7,198 nucleotides of DNA from Pedobacter sp. UBA2067 (GCA_002333205.1 DDAD01000085.1:16146-23343), one strand, 5' to 3'. Positions 1 to 6,169 are shown, counted from the stretch's first letter. The notes: generated by a model from the sequence alone, not told the origin. Made by a program: numbers and translations.

Positions 1-923
1 AATCTGCAGCTGTCTTCATTATGCGTGCCAGACACCAGACCAATTTCCTTGATATTAGTAATACAATAGTTTAAACCGGCATTATAGTCTTGATCTGTAG
101 CTTTTTTATCTGGCTGGATTGGAGATTTATAGCCACGTTCTTCTGCACGCTTACGCTCTTTTTCCATGTAGGCACCACGCACAAGTTTTACCCCTAATAG
201 ATAGCCCATCTCTCTTGCGATAAGATGATCTGCTTTCAGATCTGCCAGCTTATCGTGTCTGTATAGCTGGTAGGTGTTATAGATGATCACTTTCTCTTTG
301 TTGAACAAGCGCATCATGTCGATCGCCAGGTCATCGATGGTTTCCTGAATCCAGGATTCCTCCGCATCAACCATCACCGGTACGTCTTTCTCGTATGCGG
401 TACGGCAGATCTTCTCGCAACGGGCTCTTACGCGCTCGAATTCTGCTGTTTCTGCAGGGCTTAACGGCAGCTTGGCGTCAAGTTTCTCCAGTAAAGCGAA
501 TCTGGCAATACCGGTTACTTTAAATACCGTTATCGGTATGCGTGGATCACCTGCAGCACGAAGAATGGTGCGGATGATCTCCTCGCAGGTAAAATCAAAA
601 ACCTCTTCCTTCTCCTCCCCCTCTACAGAGTAGTCCAGGATGGTTCCGACATTGGCAATTGCAAGCTGCGCGATGGTAGCTTCACATTCTGCAATGGTCT
701 CTCCGCCACAAAACTGCTTGAATATGGTTGCTTTGATGGCCGGCTGGATGGGTAAACCTACGTTTAAAAAGAAATTGGTGATTGGAGGACCTACTTTAGT
801 CAGGAAATTACTGCTGATTACTTTAAACAACAAATAGGCTGCATTCAGCTCCGCATTGCTTTTACTTCGAAAAGCAATCTCCGTATCATCAAAATTCAGT
901 GTTCTCTTCGGGGAAATTTCCAT
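1..923 (-). CDS. Proline dehydrogenase (PRODH), 3' end cut by window edge
   Basis: FAD-dependent proline dehydrogenase oxidises L-proline to pyrroline-5-carboxylate, the first step of proline breakdown. I translated the minus strand from the ATG at 923-921; 307 residues stay open to the window edge, where the C-terminus is lost. Seen: LDYSVEG (about 96-102), FKVTGIARFALLEKL (about 134-148), DAEESWIQ (186-193), YQLYR (218-222), KLVRGAY (246-252) and GTHNE (299-303). These match the PRODH barrel as found in the eukaryote-like, monofunctional branch common in Bacteroidota. The FAD- and substrate-binding C-terminal part, including the usual paired arginines, lies outside the window. The first 90 or so residues are helical-looking and belong to the family's N-terminal extension. 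There is no Shine-Dalgarno sequence before the ATG. It is divergent from the aro genes and functionally unrelated. The family call is firm; whether it is monofunctional or fused to a P5C dehydrogenase is not visible here. Confidence 0.93.
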   Translation of the reverse strand, partial: MEISPKRTLNFDDTEIAFRSKSNAELNAAYLLFKVISSNFLTKVGPPITNFFLNVGLPIQPAIKATIFKQFCGGETIAECEATIAQLAIANVGTILDYSVEGEEKEEVFDFTCEEIIRTILRAAGDPRIPITVFKVTGIARFALLEKLDAKLPLSPAETAEFERVRARCEKICRTAYEKDVPVMVDAEESWIQETIDDLAIDMMRLFNKEKVIIYNTYQLYRHDKLADLKADHLIAREMGYLLGVKLVRGAYMEKERKRAEERGYKSPIQPDKKATDQDYNAGLNYCITNIKEIGLVSGTHNEDSCR

Positions 924-1029
924 CTATTTGTGTTTAGTTCGTATGTATAAGTCTAATTTGTGCTTCTGATTAACAAACGGCCTGCATCTATGGTTCGTAT
1001 GCCTTGCTTTTCGTTTCTGAAAACGGAGG

Positions 1030-1037
1030 CAAAAATA
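1030..1037 (-). promoter_or_regulatory. Possible -7 box for the proline dehydrogenase gene
   Basis: Read on the minus strand this is TATTTTTG, an exact match to the Bacteroidota -7 consensus TAnnTTTG. It would start a transcript near 1024 with a leader of roughly 100 bases. No clear TTG -33 element lies at the expected distance upstream. In AT-rich DNA a lone six-base match is weak evidence. Confidence 0.3.
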
Positions 1038-1081
1038 TGAATTCAGATGCTGCGAAAGGTAAAACCCTTTGTAATAAATTG

Positions 1082-1089
1082 TAAATTTG
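1082..1089 (+). promoter_or_regulatory. Possible -7 box for the S4 protein-aroB pair
   Basis: TAAATTTG matches the Bacteroidota -7 consensus TAnnTTTG exactly and sits only 7 bases before the ATG at 1097. Transcription usually begins several bases after this box, so the mRNA would start at or almost at the start codon and be leaderless. No TTG -33 element is found at the usual 19-21 base spacing; a TTTG at 1068-1071 is too close. The box is therefore only a candidate. Confidence 0.4.
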
Positions 1090-1096
1090 CTAAACC

Positions 1097-1303
1097 ATGA
1101 TAGAATTTAAATTAGAAGGCGAATTTATTCCCCTTATACAATTACTGAAAGCAACCGGACTGGTTCAAAGTGGCGGAGAAGCCCAAACTGTTGTTGAAGA
1201 TGGTTTGATCAAGTACAATGGACAGGTGGATTACCGTAAGCGCCTGAAAGTTAGGGTTGGCGACGTAATTGATTTTATGGGGCAACAAATAAAAGTGATC
1301 TAA
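1097..1303 (+). CDS. Small S4-domain RNA-binding protein (YbcJ/YaaA-like)
   Basis: A 68-residue protein that is almost entirely one S4 RNA-binding fold. Residues about 13-61 show the pattern: LIQLLKATGLVQSGGEAQ, then a Gly-Leu-Ile-Lys turn, an Asn-Gly turn, the basic stretch YRKRLKVRVGD and a final beta strand. Length and pattern agree with the YbcJ/YaaA family of free-standing S4 proteins, which are thought to bind structured RNA, possibly ribosomal; the exact role is not settled. The ATG at 1097 is the only reasonable start, and no Shine-Dalgarno sequence precedes it. Its stop codon overlaps the aroB start in TAATG, so the two genes are almost certainly co-transcribed and probably translationally coupled. 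It has no obvious biochemical link with the shikimate pathway. Confidence 0.85.
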   Translation: MIEFKLEGEFIPLIQLLKATGLVQSGGEAQTVVEDGLIKYNGQVDYRKRLKVRVGDVIDFMGQQIKVI

Positions 1304-2370
1304 TGGCAGAGATTCTTAGTAATGGGCATAGCATCTACTTCGACACAGCACTGGAACCGCTGCAGGCCTTTTTAGCAGATCAGAAATACAGTAAAGTTTT
1401 CGTGTTTGCCGATGGCAATACTTCTGAAGTTTGTTTACCTGTGTTTCAAGCGATGCTGGGCGATTATACTGGGTTCGATCTTATTGAGACCGATCCTGGT
1501 GAGGAGAATAAAAACATTGACTTCTGCATTGGCATTTGGAAGACGCTGCTGGACTTTGAAGCAGATCGAAAATCCCTGATGATCAATCTTGGGGGTGGCG
1601 TGATCACAGATCTTGGTGGATTTGTAGCTTCTACGTATAAACGCGGTATTGATTTTATTAATATCCCGACAACGCTGTTGTCTATGGTTGATGCCTCTGT
1701 TGGTGGAAAAACGGGTATCGATGTGGATAATGTGAAAAACATGGTGGGTACGTTTAGTTTACCACAAGCGGTGTTTATTGAGTCTTCCTTTCTGAAGACC
1801 CTGCCCGAAAAAGAGCTGTTATCTGGATTTGCTGAAATGATCAAACATGGTTTGATCATGGATAAAGCATATTTCGAGGCATTGAAGTTAGTAGATTATC
1901 GCTCGGTAACTGCGGAGCAGATCTATCGTTCTGTAGAAATCAAGCATGAGGTCGTAACAGAAGATCCATTGGAGAAAGGTTTACGCAAGATCCTGAACTT
2001 CGGGCACACCATTGGCCATGCCGTTGAGAGTTATGCTTTAAGCAACGATGAACGCTCGCTTACCCATGGTGAAGCAATTGCAATTGGTATGATCTGCGAA
2101 GCTTATCTTTCTGTAAAATACTGCGGATTGGCTGAACAAGCCTTGCAGGAGATTACGGACTACATTTCATCTGTGTATCCTGCTTATGAAATTACGGAAG
2201 CAAGCTTCAGTGAGATTTTAGCATTGGTTAAGACAGACAAAAAGAATGAACATGGCTTTGTGCTGTTCTCCCTGTTGGCTGAAATTGGAAAATGCGAGTA
2301 CAACTGTAAAGTTACGGATGAAGATCTATTGGAAAGCTTGAAGTATTTTAATCAGGTCTATACGCACTAA
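1303..2370 (+). CDS. aroB: 3-dehydroquinate synthase
   Basis: Cytoplasmic NAD- and metal-dependent enzyme that turns DAHP into 3-dehydroquinate, the second step of the shikimate pathway. At 355 residues it has the usual length. The Rossmann-type N-terminal half carries the glycine-rich segment NLGGGVITDLGGF (95-107) and the active-site run PTTLLSMVDASVGGKTGID (122-140). The C-terminal half has the metal ligands expected by alignment: Glu178 in GFAEMIKH, His235 in NFGHTIGH and His256 in THGEA. The ATG at 1303 shares its A with the TAA of the upstream S4 gene, so translation is likely coupled. It has a separate upstream context from the pheA cluster, which begins about 160 bases beyond its stop with its own promoter. 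I see no truncation or missing catalytic residue. Confidence 0.97.
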   Translation: MAEILSNGHSIYFDTALEPLQAFLADQKYSKVFVFADGNTSEVCLPVFQAMLGDYTGFDLIETDPGEENKNIDFCIGIWKTLLDFEADRKSLMINLGGGVITDLGGFVASTYKRGIDFINIPTTLLSMVDASVGGKTGIDVDNVKNMVGTFSLPQAVFIESSFLKTLPEKELLSGFAEMIKHGLIMDKAYFEALKLVDYRSVTAEQIYRSVEIKHEVVTEDPLEKGLRKILNFGHTIGHAVESYALSNDERSLTHGEAIAIGMICEAYLSVKYCGLAEQALQEITDYISSVYPAYEITEASFSEILALVKTDKKNEHGFVLFSLLAEIGKCEYNCKVTDEDLLESLKYFNQVYTH

Positions 2371-2531
2371 AGCTAATTGAAAGAACCTTATTGTGCAAAG
2401 CAGCGAACCACTGGAAGATACTTTTACTTAGTTATACTAAAGCAAAATATAGGCTAGCTCTTGAGTTCAAAAATTTGGACAAGTGCTTAGGATAAAAGGT
2501 TTTTCAATAATTTATTTTTTTAATTTAACAC
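2371..2531. other. AT-rich spacer after aroB with no recognisable gene
   Basis: No coding region, RNA gene or convincing intrinsic terminator for aroB is visible here. The best fold, CTT-(GA bulge)-GTTC against GGAC-AAG at 2460-2483, is weak, and the following T-rich run only begins at about 2500, too far away. The stretch 2499-2530 is very T- and A-rich and may serve as an upstream promoter element or a flexible region. Confidence 0.5.
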
Positions 2532-2561
2532 TTGACAAATTAAATTTTGTTGCTACATTTG
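2532..2561 (+). promoter_or_regulatory. Bacteroidota-type promoter of the pheA operon
   Basis: TTG at 2532-2534 and TACATTTG at 2554-2561 are separated by 19 bases. The downstream box is an exact match to the TAnnTTTG -7 consensus, and the spacing is what is expected for primary sigma factor promoters in this phylum. Transcription should begin about 5-8 bases further on, giving a very short untranslated stretch before the leader ORF ATG at 2580. The position, directly before a leader peptide and attenuator, supports the call. Confidence 0.75.
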
Positions 2562-2579
2562 GCTATACAAGAACAAGAA

Positions 2580-2642
2580 ATGATAATTAACAGCACATAT
2601 TGGTTTGGTTACTTTTACTACTTTAGTAAGAGCCGGGACTGA
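2580..2642 (+). CDS. Aromatic-rich leader peptide of the pheA operon attenuator
   Basis: A 20-codon ORF, ATG to TGA, encoding MIINSTYWFGYFYYFSKSRD. Eight of the nine residues at 7-15 are aromatic: four Tyr, three Phe and one Trp. This is far beyond chance and is the hallmark of an attenuator leader in front of an aromatic amino acid biosynthesis operon. The peptide itself is not expected to have a function; its translation is the sensor. The start is preceded by a purine-rich stretch (AAGAACAAGAA) without a true Shine-Dalgarno sequence, as is normal here. The last codons, AGC CGG GAC TGA, also form the antiterminator arm, so a ribosome that reaches the stop codon covers it. The coding reading is seen directly; translation in the cell is inferred. 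Confidence 0.88.
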   Translation: MIINSTYWFGYFYYFSKSRD

Positions 2643-2683
2643 TATGCAATCTGATAAGATATACTGTATAAAAAAGTCCCGGC
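2632..2683 (+). promoter_or_regulatory. Antiterminator hairpin of the attenuator
   Basis: GCCGGGACT at 2632-2640 is perfectly complementary to AGTCCCGGC at 2675-2683, giving a 9-bp GC-rich stem with a 34-base loop. It uses the same strand that forms the 5' arm of the terminator, so the two structures exclude each other. A ribosome stalled in the aromatic codons at 2598-2624 mostly leaves the 5' arm free. A ribosome at the stop codon 2640-2642 covers it completely. This fits readthrough into pheA when charged Tyr-, Phe- or Trp-tRNA is scarce. The mechanism is inferred from pairing and position. Confidence 0.82.
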
Positions 2684-2703
2684 AATACGCCGGGACTTTT
2701 TTT
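2671..2703 (+). terminator. Intrinsic terminator of the pheA attenuator
   Basis: GTCCCGGC (2676-2683), a 5-base loop AATAC, then GCCGGGAC (2689-2696) form a perfect 8-bp GC-rich stem. It is followed by seven T residues (2697-2703) and preceded by an A-run that can extend the stem with A-U pairs. It stands 49 bases before the pheA ATG and after the leader ORF, so it acts as a premature terminator within the operon leader, not at a gene end. Its 3' arm is an exact repeat of the sequence at 2632-2640. Confidence 0.92.
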
Positions 2704-2752
2704 GTTTTTAGCCATTTGAAAATGAAACGCAAATAACCCAAATCATCAAAAA

Positions 2753-3583
2753 ATGAAAGCACCAAGAGTTGCCATCCAAGGTACAAAAGCATCATTCCAT
2801 GAAGCAGCAGCATTCAAGTTTTTCGGTAAGGATATCGAAACCATTGAGTGCGATTCTTTCAAGAAAACTTGCGAAAGCATGCAGCAGGATGAAGCAGATT
2901 ACGTGGTCATGGCCATCGAGAACTCCATTGCAGGAAGTCTGTTACCAAACTATACTTTACTTCGGGAATACAACTTTTCAATTGCTGGTGAGGTTTATCT
3001 GCCCATTCAACTACATCTTATGGCACTACCGGGGGTAAAATTTGAAGACATCAAGTATGTGACCTCCCATCCTATTGCGATTCGTCAGTGTATAGACTTT
3101 TTCGACCAGTTTCCTCATCTGCAGGTTATTGAAAGCAGTGATACAGCGGCTTGTGCAAAAAAGATTCGCGATGAGCAGTTAACAGACACTGTTGCCATCG
3201 CTAACACTTTAGCTGCAGAGCTTTATGGCTTGAATATCATTGAGCGTAGAATAGAATCTAACCGAAAGAATTTTACCAGGTTTCTGATCTTAACCCGTGA
3301 AGCCTCTGAAGAGAGTAGAACTTTTAACAAAGCTTCTATTTGTTTCCAGGTTGGAAACGCGGTTGGCACCCTTGCCAAGGTACTAAACATCTTTGCCGAG
3401 GAACGTATCAACCTATCTAAGATCCAGTCCATGCCTGTTCTAGGCAGAAGAAATGAGTACAACTTTTACGTAGATATTGAGTGGGACGACCTGGAGAAAT
3501 ATGACCGGGCACTCAGGAAGGTACTTAAGCATACGGTTAATTTTAACATTATGGGTGAGTACGTAAAAAACGACCAGGTATAA
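2753..3583 (+). CDS. pheA: Prephenate dehydratase with C-terminal ACT domain
   Basis: Converts prephenate to phenylpyruvate, the committed step to phenylalanine, in the cytoplasm. The 276 residues hold a full prephenate dehydratase domain (about 4-180), including AIENSIAGS (54-62), SHPIAIRQC (105-113) and the family's Thr-Arg-Phe motif at 175-177 in KNFTRFLIL. An ACT regulatory domain follows (about 194-270, with GNAVGTLAKVLNIF and INLSKIQSMP). There is no fused chorismate mutase; that activity is supplied by the next gene. ACT domains of this family bind phenylalanine and give feedback inhibition; here the usual ESRP motif reads QSMP (225-228), so binding strength is uncertain. The ATG at 2753 lies 49 bases after the attenuator terminator, so expression should depend on readthrough. 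The A-rich upstream sequence lacks a Shine-Dalgarno motif. It is the first structural gene of the operon. Confidence 0.96.
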   Translation: MKAPRVAIQGTKASFHEAAAFKFFGKDIETIECDSFKKTCESMQQDEADYVVMAIENSIAGSLLPNYTLLREYNFSIAGEVYLPIQLHLMALPGVKFEDIKYVTSHPIAIRQCIDFFDQFPHLQVIESSDTAACAKKIRDEQLTDTVAIANTLAAELYGLNIIERRIESNRKNFTRFLILTREASEESRTFNKASICFQVGNAVGTLAKVLNIFAEERINLSKIQSMPVLGRRNEYNFYVDIEWDDLEKYDRALRKVLKHTVNFNIMGEYVKNDQV

Positions 3584-3623
3584 ACAAGTAACCAAGCAAA
3601 TTTGCGGCACAATCCAATAAGCG

Positions 3624-3638
3624 ATTAAGCTGCTTAAT
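3624..3638. repeat. Short inverted repeat in the pheA-DAHP synthase gap
   Basis: ATTAAGC and GCTTAAT flank a single T, a 15-base near-perfect palindrome. In the 90-base spacer between the two genes it could be a protein-binding site or a weak RNA hairpin (5 bp with a 5-base loop). There is no T-run after it, so it is not an intrinsic terminator. Chance occurrence in AT-rich DNA is possible. Confidence 0.3.
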
Positions 3639-3673
3639 GAACAAAATAAATAACCCCAAAAAACATAAACGAC

Positions 3674-4810
3674 ATGAAATTGAATTTAAACATCCAACCA
3701 TTAAGTAGCTGGATAACTGTAACCAACGAACCATTAATTATTTCCGGTCCCTGCAGTGCAGAAACGGAAGAGCAACTGCTTTCTACAGCGCATTTGTTAA
3801 AGAGTACCGGTAAAGTTTCGGTATTAAGAGCAGGTATCTGGAAGCCACGTACCCGTCCGGGAGAGTTTGAAGGGATTGGCAGTATTGGTCTGGAGTGGTT
3901 AAAAAGAGCAAAGGAAGAAACTGGCTTGCCAACTGCCGTTGAAGTTGCAACAGCAAAACATGTGGAAGAGGCTTTAGCTGCAGGTGTGGATATTCTTTGG
4001 GTTGGTGCAAGAACCACTGCAAACCCATTCTCTGTACAGGAAATTGCAGATGCACTTAAGGGCCATGATGTACCGGTGCTAGTTAAAAACCCGGTGAACC
4101 CTGATCTTTCTTTGTGGATTGGTGCACTAGAGCGTATTAACAATGCAGGCATCACTAAAATCGGTGCTATTCACCGTGGATTCTCCTCGTTTGAGAAAAG
4201 CTCTTTCCGCAATGAACCTATGTGGGAGCTTGCAATCCAGTTGAAAACGCACTGCCCGGAATTGCCGATCATTAACGACCCGAGTCACATTTGTGGTAAC
4301 CGTGAATTGATCCCATACATAGCGCAGAAAGCGCTTGACCTGGACATGCAAGGCTTGATGATCGAATCACACATTGATCCATCTGTAGCATGGACGGACG
4401 CTAAACAACAGGTTACCCCTGCAGCATTGGCTGAACTTGTAGAGCGTTTTTCTATCCGTCAACCAGAGTCGAAAAACGAGGCATTTGCAGATAAGCTGGC
4501 TGACCTTAGAAAGCAGATCGACAAAATCGATGACCTGGTTATTCAAAAGCTTGGAGAGCGTATGGCTATCGTGGAAAAAATCGGTGAATTTAAACGTGAT
4601 AACAACGTGACGATCTTGCAAGTACATCGTTGGGATGAGATCATGAAAAGACGTGGAGCTTTCGCTTCGGCCTTGAAACTTGATCCGAACTTTACCGAGA
4701 AGTTCCTTGAATTGATCCACAGTGAATCGATCAGGAAGCAGACGCTGATCATGAATAAAGATAAAACAGCAGAAAGAATTGTTGAAGTTGCACCACCTGT
4801 TCAAGCCTAA
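3674..4810 (+). CDS. Bifunctional DAHP synthase (type I-beta) / chorismate mutase (AroQ)
   Basis: Joins the first shikimate-pathway step (phosphoenolpyruvate plus erythrose 4-phosphate to DAHP) with chorismate mutase (chorismate to prephenate) in one 378-residue protein. The synthase domain (about 20-260) shows GPCS (25-28), KPRT (57-60), VKNP (137-140), IGAIHRGF (163-170) and NDPSH (201-205). The metal ligands expected by alignment with the I-beta type are Cys27, His205, Glu231 and Asp242; the last three keep the spacing I recall for the Thermotoga enzyme. The mutase domain (about 275-360) is AroQ-type, with Arg279, Arg296, Lys307, Arg319 and Gln356 at positions matching the E. coli active site. 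A linker with Pro, Glu, Ser and Lys joins them. The C-terminal mutase arrangement is known in Bacteroidota (for example Prevotella), where prephenate gives feedback through the mutase domain; similar control here is inferred. The product feeds PheA upstream in the operon. Confidence 0.95.
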   Translation: MKLNLNIQPLSSWITVTNEPLIISGPCSAETEEQLLSTAHLLKSTGKVSVLRAGIWKPRTRPGEFEGIGSIGLEWLKRAKEETGLPTAVEVATAKHVEEALAAGVDILWVGARTTANPFSVQEIADALKGHDVPVLVKNPVNPDLSLWIGALERINNAGITKIGAIHRGFSSFEKSSFRNEPMWELAIQLKTHCPELPIINDPSHICGNRELIPYIAQKALDLDMQGLMIESHIDPSVAWTDAKQQVTPAALAELVERFSIRQPESKNEAFADKLADLRKQIDKIDDLVIQKLGERMAIVEKIGEFKRDNNVTILQVHRWDEIMKRRGAFASALKLDPNFTEKFLELIHSESIRKQTLIMNKDKTAERIVEVAPPVQA

Positions 4811-4831
4811 CCCTTGTCAGCTACACGGAAA

Positions 4832-6169
4832 ATGAATAAACACGAGGCTTTGGTTAGTTTCCCGGAAGGGACTACAATTGATGCAACCATACGGTTAACA
4901 GGTTCTAAAAGTGAAAGTAATCGTGCATTGATCATTGCTGCTTTGAGCAAGGGTATCATCAAGGTAGACAATCTATCGGATGCTGCCGACACTGTGACAT
5001 TAAACCAGATCCTGGAGCAGCTTGCAAAAGCCCCCGCCACTGCCGGTCCGATCGATGTTGGACATGCAGGTACGGCAATGCGGTTCCTTACTGCTTACCT
5101 ATCTACTGTAAGCGGTTCCTTTGAACTAACAGGATCTAAACGCATGAAGGAACGTCCCATAAAGCTTCTGGTAGAGGCTTTATGGACCCTGGGTGCGTCT
5201 ATATCCTACCTGGAAGAAAATGGCTATCCGCCCTTGCAGATTACGGGAGGGTTTAAGCAGGTGACAGATGCCGTACAGATTAAAGGAGATGTGAGCAGCC
5301 AGTATCTTTCGGCTTTGCTGATGATTGGAGCGACCCTTGAAAAGGGCCTGAGCCTGCAGATCATTGACGAGCTCACTTCGGAGCCTTATGTACGAATGAC
5401 GTTGAAGATGCTTGAGGAAGCTGGCATTCGGCATACCTGGAGCCCGAACGTCATCAAAATAGAACACCAGGAATTCAGGCCCGGACGTTTGATTGTAGAG
5501 CCTGATTGGAGTGCGGCTTCTTACTGGTACAGCATCGCCGCCCTGGTACCGGGTGCACAGATCGCGCTGCCAAACCTTAAAGAGCATAGCTTGCAGGGCG
5601 ACAGTCGTATAGCGCAGCTCATGCGCCCTTTGGGTGTTGAAACCAGCAGAACAGAACATGGCGTGCTGCTTCGGTATGAAGCTGGCGGCGCAGAACAGGT
5701 TCCGATGTTGGAAGATGAGACAGGTTTGGTTGAGGGTTCAATGCCCGGCAATTCAGTGGCTGGATCAACTGCCGACAACATTGCAGATGTAATTGACTTG
5801 AAGGATTGTCCTGATCTTGCACAAACGATCATTGTATGTGCCGCTGCTAAAGGACTTGACCTGCGATTTACCGGCTTGGAAACATTGAAGATCAAAGAAA
5901 CAAACCGGGTAAAAGCATTGCAGAACGAACTCGCCAAGATTGGTGTTGAGCTCGTTGAAGACAACTTCATCTATACGCTTAATTGTAAAAACCTCCATTT
6001 TCCAGAGCGGATAAGCATCAGAACTTATGACGACCATCGAATGGCTATGGCTTTTGCGCCCTTAAGCATTTTTGTGAAGGAGCTTGAAATTGAGGATATG
6101 GACGTTGTTGAAAAGTCGTATCCGGATTTCTGGAAAGACTTGGAGAAAGCGGGCTTTTTGGTGAAGTAG
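4832..6169 (+). CDS. aroA: 3-phosphoshikimate 1-carboxyvinyltransferase (EPSP synthase)
   Basis: Adds the enolpyruvyl group of phosphoenolpyruvate to shikimate 3-phosphate, the step before chorismate. I chose the ATG at 4832 (445 residues) because GGAA sits just before it; an in-frame TTG at 4814 would add six residues. With ATG numbering: GSKSESNR (24-31, with the substrate-binding Lys26), GHAGTAMRFL (77-86), KERPIKLL (106-113), SSQ (155-157), EPDWSAASYW (223-232), CPDLAQT with catalytic Asp328, KIKETNR (353-359) and YDDHRMAMAFA (399-409). All parts of the two-domain inside-out barrel are present, so it should be active. It begins 21 bases after the DAHP synthase stop and is clearly in the same operon. 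Odd: about 35 residues (284-320), rich in Gly, Ser, Glu and Asp, sit just before the catalytic Asp region where relatives have a short link, making the protein longer than the usual 410-430. Confidence 0.95.
   Translation: MNKHEALVSFPEGTTIDATIRLTGSKSESNRALIIAALSKGIIKVDNLSDAADTVTLNQILEQLAKAPATAGPIDVGHAGTAMRFLTAYLSTVSGSFELTGSKRMKERPIKLLVEALWTLGASISYLEENGYPPLQITGGFKQVTDAVQIKGDVSSQYLSALLMIGATLEKGLSLQIIDELTSEPYVRMTLKMLEEAGIRHTWSPNVIKIEHQEFRPGRLIVEPDWSAASYWYSIAALVPGAQIALPNLKEHSLQGDSRIAQLMRPLGVETSRTEHGVLLRYEAGGAEQVPMLEDETGLVEGSMPGNSVAGSTADNIADVIDLKDCPDLAQTIIVCAAAKGLDLRFTGLETLKIKETNRVKALQNELAKIGVELVEDNFIYTLNCKNLHFPERISIRTYDDHRMAMAFAPLSIFVKELEIEDMDVVEKSYPDFWKDLEKAGFLVK

Noticed and set aside
640..837. 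65-codon plus-strand ORF
   Set aside because: It lies antisense within the proline dehydrogenase gene, which has a continuous, conserved reading frame.
2460..2483. Possible terminator hairpin after aroB
   Set aside because: The stem is seven base pairs with a bulge and a G-U pair, and the T-rich run begins about 17 bases later, so it does not have the form of an intrinsic terminator.
2722..2736. Four-codon mini ORF (Met-Lys-Arg-Lys) between the attenuator and pheA
   Set aside because: Too short to judge; an ATG followed by a nearby stop is expected by chance in this AT-rich stretch.
2553..2813. 86-codon minus-strand ORF across the leader region
   Set aside because: It is antisense to the leader peptide and attenuator hairpins and runs into the start of pheA; its protein shows no recognisable family pattern and its bulk is explained by the opposite-strand signals.
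3637..3708. Small ORF (23 codons) overlapping the DAHP synthase start in another frame
   Set aside because: Lysine-rich composition reflects the A-rich start region; there is no codon bias typical of a leader and no hairpin pair following it.
3634..4155. 173-codon minus-strand ORF opposite the DAHP synthase domain
   Set aside because: It is a shadow of a clearly conserved plus-strand gene, with no domain pattern of its own.
4814..4831. TTG start for aroA, six codons upstream of the ATG
   Set aside because: The ATG at 4832 has GGAA just before it, and the extra residues add nothing to the conserved fold. The TTG remains possible.
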